A stretch of 64,000 nucleotides of DNA from Capra hircus. Lineage: Eukaryota; Chordata; Mammalia; Artiodactyla; Bovidae. This document shows positions 44,713-55,760 of the stretch, piece after piece. The stretch lies in contig NC_030836.1 in the NCBI RefSeq assembly GCF_001704415.2, forward strand, positions 27,378,001 through 27,442,000, written 5' to 3'. The translations under genes and the position numbers were made by a program. The number at the start of each line of letters is the position of its first letter. Positions within the stretch are counted from its first letter, which is position 1. A model generated the notes under the pieces. That model ran no database searches, was not told where the DNA came from, and was given only the letters and a program-made list of their open reading frames with translations.

Positions 44713-47700
44713 ATGTCGCTCGCACACACAGCTGCAGAATACATGCTCTCGGATGCCCTGCTGCCCGACCGCAAGGGCCCCCGCCTCAAAGGACTGCGCC
44801 TGGAGCTTCCCCTCGACCGAATGGTCAAGTTCGTAGCCGTGGGCTTCCCCCTGCTGCTGGTGTCACTGGCCTTTGCCCAGGAGTTCTCCTCCGGTAAGTG
44901 GCCTTTGAAGCAAGACAGCCCCCACCCTGTCCAGATCGCATGACTCGGGCGGGGCATCACCCAAAAGGCAGATTATGCATCTGTTTAGGATGCCAGCAAA
45001 GCTGAGATGCAGAAAAACTTTGAAAGTCATTTCCAAAATTTTGCAATAAAAAATAGCCTTAATTCCAGTATGCTTGAAATCATCACAACAATTAGTTTTA
45101 TTTTGATTTTCATGTGAACAAAAGACATTAGAGTGGTATCATCTTTCCAGGATCTCTAAAGGTTTTAATTAGCCAAGCTTTAGATAAATCTCTTATCTTC
45201 TTGGGGCCTTTTCTTACTCGCCACCTCCTGGATTATTGACTTGAGAACACATGTTAAGTGCCTGGCAGAACCTGACAGCATCACAGGTGCTCAATAAATC
45301 CACTCTTTCATCTTCAAGAACCCCAGCCCTGTGCACGAACACTAACAAATACATATACCTAGTGGTCCAGGTGCTAGATTAACTCAGCAAATCTGCCACC
45401 TCCATTAAAGACAGCGTGAGCTTTCTCAGAATCGGGATTTGTTTTCTTAATATTTATTTATTTATTTGGCTGTGCCAGGTCTTAGTTGCAGCATGTGAGA
45501 TCTAATTCCCTGACCAGGGATTGAACCCAGGTCCCCTGTTTAGGGAGCATAGAGTCTTAGCCACAGGGCCACCAGGGGAGTCCCTCAGATTTGGGATTTC
45601 TGGCTCTCTTTTCTGGTTGTGTAGTGAGCTCCCTACCTTTCCCAGGGAGATTTGTCAGCCTCCCACTATTTCTTCATTCACCCAGAAAGCTAGGGCCTGG
45701 GAAGAAGACAGTGCCTGACAGATACAGAGATGGCCAGAGTTCTGGAAGTGACCCCCGGAAAGCTCTTAATTGATTGTCCCCCAGCTCCCTGTTCCTCCAC
45801 CCCTACTCAGGGCTGCCTCAAGCTTTGTTCCTGTTTCAGGGTCTCCCATCAGCTGCTTTTGTCCCAGTAACTTCAGCATCCGGCAGGCTGCCTACGTGGA
45901 CAGTTCTTGTTGGGACTCCCTGGTTCACCATGAACAGGATGAGTCTGGCCAGTCCAAGACGAAATCCCTCTGGCCTCACAAGGTAAAGTGGCTGGGGCTC
46001 TACCAGCTGGGTGGAAGCGGAGGAACTGAGTCATTAAGTTCTCTCCCTGCCTGCCCCTGCCATTTAATTTTGGTCATTGACTTTCATGTTTCAAGCATTC
46101 TTCAAATATCTGGTCATATATTTGCTCACACGCTTCTATCTGACTGCCTTGGGTTGAAGCAATCAGTTTAAAGGGATTCCTATGGGCCATTTCATTAGGA
46201 AAACCTCAAATATCAGCTGATGGCAGCTGCAATCTGATATTCTGGACTGGTCAGTTTTCCCAAGAAAAATCAGTCAGTTCCTAACTTGTGCAGAGGGGGC
46301 AGCAGGCAGTTGGCATCAAGCTTGTCTGCCAACCCTCTTGGAACTCAATTGTGGGTGTCAGCATCCAGTACTTACACAGTTCACTGCCCCCTGCCCCCAT
46401 TCTCAGTATGGCCCCCTGCCCTCAATGGACCCAAGTGCAGAATCTGTCTGATTTAACATTTCCAAAGAATAAGGATGGTTGGCTGAGGGCATCATGTTTC
46501 AGAAAGGACCTGTGGATCTGTTTTCTCAGTATTCCTGTTTCCAGCTCCACTTGCATCCCCAGTTTCAGACATAGCTGGTATCTCCCATTCCCAAGCCTTT
46601 CTGCTTCTGTGCGTGGTGAAAAGCAGCTTGTGGCCCCTACCTCAACACCGCGTCCTCTCTGCAGGCTGGTACCCTCTATTACATAACTGCTTCCCAGGTT
46701 TCAACACTCTGTCACTCTCATCGCCTCTCCTATTTTCCTTGTCCTTGTAGGATTATGAGGGGATCCCTTTATTGTCATCCTAGTGAGGTTTCATGAGGGA
46801 GCAGAAGTAATATGTATGTACAATTTACAGTTTTAAATGGAGGTCACTCATAGCTTTTTCTAGATATGACAATTTACAGCTTATGATAGCTATAACAATT
46901 TACAATGCCACGTTTACTCACAAACGCCACAGTTCTAGGACCAGACAAAACCAGAGATTTTACCAGGGGGGAAAGATGGGGGGAAGGGATAGTTTAAGAG
47001 CGACGTGTACACATAGCTATATTTACAATGGATAACCAACCAGGACCTACTGTATAGCACAGGGAATTCTGCTCAATGTTATATGGCAGCCTGGATAGAA
47101 GAGGAGTTTAGGAGAGAATGGATACATGTATGTGTATGGCTGAGTCCCTTTGCTGTCCACCTGAAACTATCATGACATTGTTAATTGGCTATACTCCAAT
47201 ATAAAATAAAAAGTTTAATAAAAAAAAAACAGAGACTTCATAGAAAGAGTTCATGAGGTGTCTGTCTCTGGAAGTGTTCAAGCAGGATCTAGACAGTAAC
47301 AAGTTCAAAGTACTGCAGCGGGGATTTACATGTCAGAAAATAATCAAATTGTCAATCATGAAACATCCTGAGAGCTCTTTAAGCCCATATTCTCTGGCTC
47401 CACTTTAAACCTATTGAAACAGAAGCTCTAGGGTGAAGAGTTCATTTTCAAGAAATATAATTTCTTACACAGGAGTGAAAATGTTCCCATTTTCTCTTGT
47501 GGCCTAATATGACTTTCCTAGCCTGTCTCTCATTTAGTTCAGAAACACACACACACAACCAAATATGCACCCTCCCTCTTCTTCTTCAAACTATAGTTTG
47601 GAGAAGCTATAGTCAAGTATTTATTAAAGGTGTGTGTTATTTGCTCAGTCATGTCCAACTGTTTATAACCTCATGGACTGTAGCCCACCAGGCTCCTCCA

Positions 47701-50700
47701 TCCATGGGATTTCCCAGGCAAGAATACTGGAGTAGGTAGCTGTTCCCTTCTCCAAGGGATCTTCCCGACCCAGCGACTGAACTCACATCTCCTGCTCTGC
47801 AGGCAGATTCCTTACCATCTGAGCCACCTGGGAAGCCCATTTATTAAGGGATTAAACTCCAAAATCAAATTGCCTGGATCTAAATCCTGCTCACTCACCT
47901 ACTAGACACATAACCCTGAGGGGGTTTCTCAACACTTTCATGCTTCAATTTCTTTGTCTATAAAATATAAATACTGATAGTACCTGACCGTGAATGAAAA
48001 ATGCATATTCAGTACCCAGCACATATGTCCTTAACTAAGTCTCTATAAGAGTTTTTACTATGTGCAAAACAGTAGGCCATATGAGAAATCGATGGGGAAA
48101 CAGTGGCAGACTTTATTTTTGGGGGCTCCAAAATCACTGCAGATGGTGATTGCAGCCATGAAATTAAAAGACGCTTACTCCTTGGAAGGAAAGTTATGAC
48201 CAACCATATTAAAAAGCAGAGACATTACTTTGCCAACAAAGGTCCGTCTAGTCAAGGCTGTGGTTTTTCCAGTGGTCATGTATGGATGTGAGAGTTGGAC
48301 TGTGAAGAAAGCTGAGTGCTGAAGAATTGATGCTTTTGAAGTGTGGTATTGGAGAAGACTCTTGAGAGTCCCTTGGACTGCAAGGAGATCCAACCAGTCC
48401 ATTCTAAAGGAGATCAGTCCTGGGTGTTCTTTGGAAGGACTGATGCTGAAGCTGAAACTCCGCTACTTTGGTCACCTCATGCAAAGAGTTGACTCATTGG
48501 AAAAGACTCTGATGCTGAGAGGGACTGGGGGCAGGAGGAGAAGGGGACGACAGAGGATGAGATGACTGAATGGCATCACCACTCGATGGACGTGAGTCTG
48601 AGTGAACTCCAGGAGTTGGTGATGGACAGGGAGGCCTGGCGTGCTGCAATTCATGGGGTCGCAAAGAGTCAGACACGACTGAGCAACTGAACTGAACTGA
48701 ACTGAACCTGTTAGGTGTGGTGAGTGTGAAAAGAAACCATAAGGAAAAATCCTTCATCTCAGGGAGCAAACATTATAATGAAGAACACCAAATTTATACA
48801 CACCTCGACACCAGCTTCCACATACAGAGACCAGACACAGCACGCAAGGAATCCAAGACAGTGCCTGATGTGTAGTTTGGTCTTACCAAGAATCCAGAGA
48901 CGAGAAAAAGCCACTGCATATGGGAGTTGGGGGAGCGGGGAGGGGAGGGGAGAGGGGTGGTGGGCAGACTACATATAGGAAATGGGGCTCTGACTTCCTC
49001 TCTGGAGAGTCAAAATAAAAGCCATGTCAGGGCCCTTGGCAGCATTTTGAAGGCCAGTGAACTCTGGATGTCTAATGTTAAGAATCTGGAGTGGTCAGAG
49101 CAAGAAAAGTGGAAGATTGAGAATGAGGTGCTCTCCCCTAGACTGCCACGATGACCATGGCCATGACCTCTAGGTGGCTACCCAGGATAACATGCATGGG
49201 CGGTGGGAACAGGCAGCTAGTGCTCTTTCTCTTCCATTCCTCCCTTCCTTCCTGTCTCTGTCTGTCTGTCTCCCTGTGTCTCTCTACCTTCCCCTTCCGA
49301 GGCAGGAATCAGCGAATGAGATCCCTCCCTCAGCACTCTCTCTGCAAGGCTGCAAGGTCTGGGCAACCCTGGGCTGCCCTCCTCTGCTTTCTCTTCCCCT
49401 GCAGGCCCTCCCTTACTCGCTGCTGGCCCTGGCCGTGGCCATGTACCTGCCGGTTCTGCTGTGGCAGTATGCAGCCGTGCCGGCCCTCACCTCGGACCTG
49501 CTGTTCATCATTAGTGAGCTGGACAAGTCCTACAACCGCGCCATCCGCCTGGTGCAGCACATGCTGAAGATCCGACAGGAGAGCTCGGACCCTGATGTGT
49601 TCTGGGATGAGCTGGAAAAGTGAGTTGTCTCCTCCACTCCTTTCCAAAAGACTCCGTCGAGCACTAAAATGGTCCTTGCAGGGTAATCTTGAAACTCTCC
49701 TCTGTGCCATCCTTCTCTAGAATTCAAAGTGCTTAACACATCACCTTATTAACATACTATCATCTCTGTACAGGCAGAGGGAAAAGGAGTGTGCCTCCAG
49801 TTTACAGGTGAACCCAAAGTGTCACAAAGGGGTTAACCTCTAAAAGACCACTTCTTAAAAAATCTCTACTGAGGTTTTTGAAATTATTAATTTATTTTAG
49901 TTTTTGACTGCAGGCTTCTCATTGCAGTGGTTCTCGTTGTGGAGCACAGGCTCTAGGGTGGGCAAACGAGCTCAGTAGTTGTGGCACCAGGGCTTATTTG
50001 TCCCACGGCATGTGGAATCTTCCTGGACCAGGGATCAAAGCCATGTCCCCTGCATTAGCAGATAGATTCTTAACCACTGGACTACTAGAGAAGTCCTGAA
50101 AGATCGCTTTTACAGAAACTTGAATGGCTTCTCCCAGGCCTGCAGGCAAAAAGATCCAAGTTCTCCCAAATATTTTTCCTAGGCCCTCCACACACTGTCA
50201 TCAACTACTTTGTCAATCTTCTCTCAAATTTCCAAGTAACAGAAACCTTCCATGCCCCCTGGGCAGTCTCCTTCCTTTCTCCCGAACAAGCCATTCATTC
50301 ATTTAAGCACTCATCTGTCATTTACGGAGCACCACACACAGCTCTGGGTGCTATGGAGATGTGTGTGTACATGTGTGTTGAGGGAGGAAGGGGTAATATC
50401 GTACTGAGGGTAAGCAGACAACGAATGAGCATAACACACAAATAAATTATATGGTAGAAGATAAGTGGATAAAGAAAACTGAGCCAGGGTAAGGGACTCA
50501 GGAAAGCTGGGAGGTGGAGAGAGGCGCAGTTTTAATTTGGGTGGCCAGGGCAGGCCCCCTCTAAGCACAGTGAAGCTAAGATTTGAAACCCTAGTTTGTG
50601 CACATTTCTATCCTCTGAAAAAAGCTCCTCCCCGTCTATCTTTCTGAACCCTATCTACCTTTGGAAGACCAATCTAAAACAACACTCTCCAGAGATGTTT

Positions 50701-52524
50701 CTGAACACTCCAGCTCACACTGTGGTCTGTCTCCTAACTTTTACAACTACTGTGGTTTATATCCATCTTTTAGCAACAAGTCAAGCATTATTTTCATTTC
50801 ATATTTGCATGTCTCCTCTGCCCTTTCCCTGAAAGCCAGACTGTAAACTTCTTCAGAGCAGAGACTGGATTACATATACCAATAATACATAAATACTAAA
50901 TACAACTCTCAACAAACACTTGTAAGCACACTTATTTTTATAAAATGAATGAACTGGCCTAAAAATCACACACAAAGAAAGCAGACTGAAAACCAGAACA
51001 TGGTAATTTAGAATCCCAGTCCCATGCTAATATAATAAATCAGTGCTTCCTAAGAATCCTGCTTCAGCTTAGAGATTTAGTCTGCCCTGCTAGGCAGAAA
51101 TCCAGAGTGATCGGTCATTTATTACTTACTGACCATTCGCTGGGTTTACTGCATTGCATTCATAACTTGGAGAATTAAGATACATTCACATACCTGTTTT
51201 GGGGGAGAGGAGTGGTTATGCTCAAAATAGACAGACGTTCCTGTGAGCCAAGAATACCATGCTGGATACACAGATTTTGTTACTTCCCCCACGCAGCTCT
51301 CAGGATACAGTTTCTTTGTTTTTAATTTTGTTTTAAATTTTATTTATTTGACTGTGCTGTGTCTTGGTTGTGGCATGTGGGATCTAGTTCCCCGACCAGG
51401 AATCGAACCCAGGACCCCTATATTAGAAGCATGGAGTATTAACCACTGGGCAACCAGGGAAGTACATCAGGATATAGTTGATTTTTTTTTTTTTTTTTTT
51501 TTGGCTGTGCCAGGTCTTCGTTGCTGCATGGGCTTTTCTCTAGTTGTGACAAGCAGTGGCAACTCTCTAGTTGTGGTGCACAGGCTTCGCACTGCGGTGG
51601 GTTCTGTTGCTGTGGAGCACAGGCTCTAGGGAACATGGGCTTCAGCAGCTGCAACACGTGGGTTCAGTAGTTGCAGCTCCCAGGCCCTAGAGCACAGGCT
51701 CAGTAGCTGCGGCCCAGGGGCTTAGTTGTTCCTCGGCATGTGGGAGCTTCCTAAACCAGGGACTGAACTCACGTCTCTCGCATAGGCAGTTGGATTCTTC
51801 ACCACTGAGCCACCAGGGAAGCCCCCTCAGGATATAGTTTTAAATGCTTCTTCCTAAACTTGGCCACTTTCTTCCCCTGCCCAGGGCTCGGAAAGAACGG
51901 TACTTTGAATTCCCCTTGCTGGAGCGGTACCTGGCCTGTAAGCAGCGCTCACACTCACTAGTGGCCACCTACCTCCTGAGGAACGCCCTCTTGCTCCTCT
52001 TCACCTCCGCCACCTACCTGTACCTGGGCCACTTTCACCTGGACGTCTTCTTCCAAGAGGAATTCAGTTGTTCCATCAAGACAGGGCTGCTACATGATGA
52101 GACCCACATCCCCGACCTCATCACATGTAGGCTGACCTCTTTGTCTGTCTTCCAGATTGTCAGTCTCGCCAGCGTAGCCATCTACACCCTGTTGGTTCCA
52201 GTGATACTATACAACCTCACACGGCTCTGCCGGTGGGACAAACGGCTCCTCTCTATCTACGAGATGCTCCCAGCTTTTGATCTTCTCAGCAGAAAAATGC
52301 TGGGCTGTCCCATCAATGACCTCAATGTGATCCTTCTTTTCCTCCGAGCCAACATCTCTGAGCTCATCTCTTTTAGCTGGTTGAGTGTCCTCTGTGCGCT
52401 GAAGGACACAGCCACCCAGAAGCACAACATTGACACCGTGGTTGATTTCATGACTTTATTGGCTGGCTTAGAACCCTCAAAACCTAAACATCTCACCCAC
52501 GGGATGTGTGATGAAAATCCATAG
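44713..52524 (+). CDS. PANX3: Pannexin-3, all four coding exons
   Basis: Coding exons are 44713-44893, 45840-45982, 49405-49619 and 51885-52524. All introns are GT-AG, and the joined frame is 392 codons plus stop, the usual PANX3 length. PANX3 forms large-pore channels in the plasma and ER membranes, releasing ATP and leaking calcium, mainly in osteoblasts and chondrocytes. Seen: N-terminus MSLAHTAAEYMLSDALLPDR, TM1 at about 39-59, first extracellular loop with Cys66 and Cys84 and the glycosylation site NFS at 71-73, TM2 at about 109-130, then the loop ELDKSYNRAIRLVQHMLKIR. Exon 4 gives TM3, second-loop cysteines (FSCSIK, ITCRL), TM4 and a long C-terminal tail ending SKPKHLTHGMCDENP. No stop or frameshift is present. 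Cys68, next to Cys66, is an extra cysteine that I do not recall in human PANX3. Intron 2 holds an L1, a Bov-tA and a BovB; introns 1 and 3 hold CHR SINEs. Confidence 0.96.
45450..45586 (-). mobile_element. CHR-2-type SINE in PANX3 intron 1, antisense
   Basis: An (attt)n start, the antisense head ending ccaccaggggagtccc, and flanks cagaatcgggatttg (about 45428) and cagatttgggatttc (about 45586), imperfect copies of one target. Confidence 0.85.
46945..47230 (+). mobile_element. L1 3' end in PANX3 intron 2
   Basis: Ruminant L1 3'UTR (ggataaccaaccaggaccta, then ccctttgctgtccacctgaa) ends in an A-rich tail at 47205-47230. The intron stretch before it (45983-46944) shows no recognised repeat. Confidence 0.85.
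47631..47838 (-). mobile_element. Bov-tA SINE in PANX3 intron 2, antisense
   Basis: Flanked by atttattaaagg (47619-47630) and atttattaaggg (47839-47850). Confidence 0.9.
48076..48707 (+). mobile_element. BovB 3' part in PANX3 intron 2
   Basis: The sense ORF2 C-terminus (frames at 48103-48291 and 48341-48565, frameshifted) ends in an (actga)n tail at 48687-48707. It has the same orientation as PANX3, so its 3' end could offer splice or polyadenylation signals; none is obvious. Confidence 0.9.
48929..48957 (+). other. G-quadruplex-type G-rich run in PANX3 intron 2
   Basis: At least four runs of four G separated by one to three bases (ggggagcggggagggg and on), on the coding strand. The rest of 48708-49404 is unique-looking, apart from a (tctg)n stretch at 49252-49275. 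Confidence 0.6.
49870..50097 (-). mobile_element. CHR SINE in PANX3 intron 3, antisense
   Basis: A T-rich start, CHR body complement and antisense head ending actactagagaagtcct. Confidence 0.85.
50590..50940 (+). repeat. L2-like fragment in PANX3 intron 3
   Basis: The order cctctgccctttccctgaa, then agactgtaaacttcttcaga, then gcagagactgga follows the L2 3' end. It is decayed. 50098-50589 and 50941-51298 show nothing that I can name. Confidence 0.5.
51312..51466 (-). mobile_element. CHR-2-type SINE, antisense, first of a pair before PANX3 exon 4
   Basis: Flanked by tcaggatacagtt (51299-51311) and tcaggatatagtt (51467-51479). Confidence 0.9.
51480..51826 (-). mobile_element. CHR SINE, antisense, second of a pair before PANX3 exon 4
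   Basis: Starts with a T-run (51482-51503) and ends in the antisense head. It is flanked by exact copies of tcaggatatagtt at 51467-51479 and 51827-51839. Its right end lies 58 bases from the exon 4 acceptor. Confidence 0.92.
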
Positions 52525-53125
52525 TTAAGAAACTGAAGCAAGAAGTCCTATGGAAAGTAAAAATCTCTCCCCTTTTTCACAAGCCTCATGCGCTAATACA
52601 CAAAAACACCCATGTTAGGATTGCTAAGCTTGGATTTAGCTGAGTTGAACATCCTATATTATGTTATCCCAAAGATGAGAAGATAAAATCATCACATGGA
52701 AACAAACCTGAAAGCTGGAGCTGAAGAATAAGAAACATATATATATTACGTCTAGAGCATAATATGATGACAAGAAGAACACTGAAACTAGAAGTCTAGA
52801 CATTATAAAAAGGGAGAAAGTTCTATAGGCTATTCATGGAGGCAGGTTTTTCCCACTGTATTTACTCCATGACCTTTCTAGGATAAACACTCAGTTTACC
52901 ATGCTCTCCTTCAAAGTCTACCCAGGGTTTCCTCCTTCAAGAAGCCATCCCCATCTCCACGCTCCTCCCCTGAGTGTTGCCATATCATCTGATACCTACC
53001 TCTGAGATAAAACTTATTACATTGTATTAATATAGCCCATGTACTTGTCTTTTCCTCTTAAATAAGTTACCTAGAGGCTGTGTCATCATAGGCACTAATA
53101 AATAAATATTCTTCTGAATACATAG
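52525..53125 (+). other. PANX3 3' flank with an L2 3' end
   Basis: 52880-53115 is an L2 3' end (tacccagggtttcctccttc, then cactaataaataaatattc). It supplies the first clear aataaa signals after the stop (53097 and 53101), which PANX3 may use for polyadenylation. 52525-52880 shows no repeat that I recognise and is probably 3'UTR. Confidence 0.5.
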
Positions 53126-53534
53126 GGAACAAGAAGCTTTGGGAGGTGTTTTTGCTGTAGTCTGCCTGAAGTCAGGAAAAAATTGAACAAGAGGACTCTG
53201 ATGCTTTGGAAAGCATAAAAGCTACTAGAAAGTTCTATTCTTCTCCATCAGGAGAAATAATTGAAATGAATGAAGCTCTAGCAGAAAATCCAGGATGTAT
53301 CAACAAATCTTGTTATGAAGATGGTTGACTGATCAAGATAACACTTGGTAACCCTTCAGAACTAGATGAACTAAAGAGCAAAGAAGCATGTGAGAAATAC
53401 ATAAGATCTATTGGACTACACAGTCCACGGATCGCAAAGAGTCAGACACAACTGAGCGACTTTCACTTTCACTTTCACTTCATTGAGGAGTGAAACTGGA
53501 ACCCTTAAATAAACTAGTTTGAAACAAAAAAAAA
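53126..53534 (+). pseudogene. GCSH: Processed pseudogene of GCSH (glycine cleavage H protein)
   Basis: The mRNA-like sequence matches the 3' half of the GCSH coding region: caagaagctttgggaggtg, then bases coding for the region EALAENPG, KSCYEDG and NPSELDEL, then the end of the frame and a short 3'UTR (cccttaaataaactagtttg) with an aataaa signal and an A-tail at 53526-53534. The parent protein carries the lipoyl arm of the mitochondrial glycine cleavage system. Here the 5' half, including the usual lipoyl-lysine exon order, is mostly missing, stops interrupt the frame (for example a TGA in the GW region), and a Bov-A piece is inserted near the end. There are no introns and no function is expected. 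No clear target duplication was found. Confidence 0.88.
53415..53481 (+). mobile_element. Bov-A tail fragment inside the GCSH pseudogene
   Basis: It reads ctacacagtccacggatcgc to a (tttcac)n tail, flanked by attgg and attga. It is younger than the pseudogene. Confidence 0.85.
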
Positions 53535-55380
53535 GTCAAACATGGAAATAATTATGTAAAATTATTACACCACAACTGGGATATTAAGCAGACATCTAAA
53601 GTTACATTTATAAAGAAGTAATAATAACGCTACAATATGACTATAACAGTGGTAAGTGAACAAAAGAGGAAATATTACATTCAGTATCATCTAACCTATG
53701 TAAATATCCATTAAAATATGAAACATACAAACTACTACATATGAAACAGAGAAGAACAAGGATATACTGTATAACACAGGACATCATGGCCATTATCTTG
53801 TAATAACTTTAAATGAAGTATAATCTGCAAAAATACTGAATCACTATGCTGTACACCTGAAACTAATATATTGTAAATCAACTATACTTCAATTTAAAAA
53901 AGTAAACGTGTTAAAAGTGATTCATTCCGTGTGGCAGATGTATGAATTTTTTAAAATCTTAATATTTTCTGAATTTTGCATGAACTGTTTTATAAATCAT
54001 AAGGAAGTATTTCTAATGAAAAATAAAATGTTAATGTAAATGCCACAGAAATCCATTGGCCAGAGCAGCTTGCAAACTAGGATAAATGACAGTACTTTCC
54101 CTCCCACTAGGTAGGATACATGTAATATATGCAGAGGAATAGTGAAAACAATGTCAGATCACAAAGCCTGCAAGGACAAAATACAGCTGAACATCAAATA
54201 AATCAGGTGGTTAGCAAATAAGGGTTAAAAAAAGAAGAAAGAAAACTCTTCCTGTCAATTAGAACTACCTGTTTTCAGGTTTCAAGGTAAAGTGCCAATC
54301 TATAGTATGAAAGGCATGAGTATGGATAGTTGGTCGGCTGAAAGTATTCCTGGCAATTTCCAGACATGAATCAATAAGGCTGCCTTGAGTATGTTTGCAA
54401 AAGCACACTAGAAACATGAGGTCCAATCGGGCAGCTAACACTACAGATGGACATAAAGGACTCATAACCTTTCTCTCTGTGGGAAAGCCATTTTATCAGG
54501 ACTCTTGCCACTATTCTTACAATTTCCAGAAATGAAGTACCTGGATTTTTTATTCTAAACCTCTTTTTTTTTTTAACTGATCATAAGTTTCTTAGTTAAG
54601 CTTCAGGTTTTTCGCCAGTAACTTACTGTTTTGACAGTCTACATATCTTTCTTAATTTCCATACACAATTCTAGAAGTCTAAATTTTGAGTATAAACAAC
54701 AGTAATTAGGTATCAGCACAGAATTTTCAGTTTATAACTCTCTTTCACCTCATCATTCTAAACAGCATACTCAGTTTTGAGAAACCTGGGACCCAGAGGC
54801 TCACTCTAGTTAGTGGCATGGCTGGGGGTGGGGGAAGAATACTGCAAGCCTCTACCTTCCAACCCAGTACAGCTACCAATACCGCATTCTAAAGAACTGT
54901 CTATTCTACTTGATGATTTTAGGCAGACCTTGGTTACAGAGTTAGAGCTACATAAGTTTAAGCACAGAAACATACTTTTGGTTTCCTTACGCAAATATTT
55001 ACTGAGTGCCTACTTAGTGCAAGCTCCTTATTAAAAGTGCTGGTTAAATCTTCCATCTTCCCTACTAGATTCTAATCTGAAACCAGGGGCCTTCTTTTTT
55101 CTATTCACCACTGTAATCCCAGTAAAACGATAGCGTACTAGGCCCTCAGGAAACATCTATGCGAGCTGTATGAAGAAAAGAAGCAAAGCCAACAGCAGTC
55201 CCCTTATGGCGCTCCAGCGCGTCGTACAATCGGGGAAGGCCAGTCTGTAAGGAATGTGGGAAACAGGTGCTAAAACACTTCGGGCTTAGGAACCGTGTGA
55301 TTTTTGTGTGTTGGTCTTTAGCTCAACAGTAACAAGCCTCAGCTAAACACAAAAACGTACACAACGTCTCAAACGGTTGT
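53535..55380. other. PANX3-TBRG1 intergenic DNA
   Basis: 53700-53905 is an L1-type 3' end (tgctgtacacctgaaactaa). 54970-55180 resembles an L2 or MIR end (ttactgagtgcctacttagt, then agattctaatctgaaacca). The rest, including the frames at 54265-54465 and 54806-55034, is not recognised. Confidence 0.5.
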
Positions 55381-55399
55381 TTCCAACCGCTCTCCCTCT

Positions 55400-55760
55400 T
55401 CATCAGGCCCCGCCTCCCGAGCCGCGGACTCGCCCTGCAGAGACCGCCCGGATCCCAGCACCGGAAGTTACGTGAGGTTGACGCCGTGACGTAACCTCCG
55501 GTCGCGGCTGACTTCCGAGGCAGACGCGGAAGTGCAGGAGGCGCCTGGAGTTGGTTCGGTTACCTGGGTCGCCTGGCCTATCCAGGCGCCTGGTGAACCT
55601 TCCAGAGAGGTCGTTTTTTAGAGGGCCCCTCCCGCCAGCCCAGCCCAGACCAAGCCGGCACTGAGGGCCGCTCCTCAGCGGAAGGGCTGATGCAGGCCGC
55701 GCCCTGGAGCCCCCATAGCGGGGCCGGACCATGAGCCTGCTGGGCAGCCTGGCCTCCTCG
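55400..55760 (+). promoter_or_regulatory. TBRG1: TBRG1 CpG-rich promoter and 5'UTR
   Basis: A CpG-rich stretch without a TATA box, typical of a housekeeping promoter. It holds ETS-type sites (ccggaagtta at 55461, cggaagtg at 55527) and a CRE-like tgacgtaa at 55487, with 55461-55473 and 55489-55501 forming a 13-bp inverted repeat (one mismatch). Transcription probably starts between 55500 and 55600. Confidence 0.75.

Noticed and set aside
44595..44960. 121-codon minus-strand frame opposite PANX3 exon 1
   Set aside because: It is a shadow of PANX3 exon 1 and its 5'UTR.
49151..49623. Longer frames reading through the PANX3 exon 3 acceptor
   Set aside because: The acceptor at 49405 with its pyrimidine tract gives the correct pannexin frame; the upstream part is intron.
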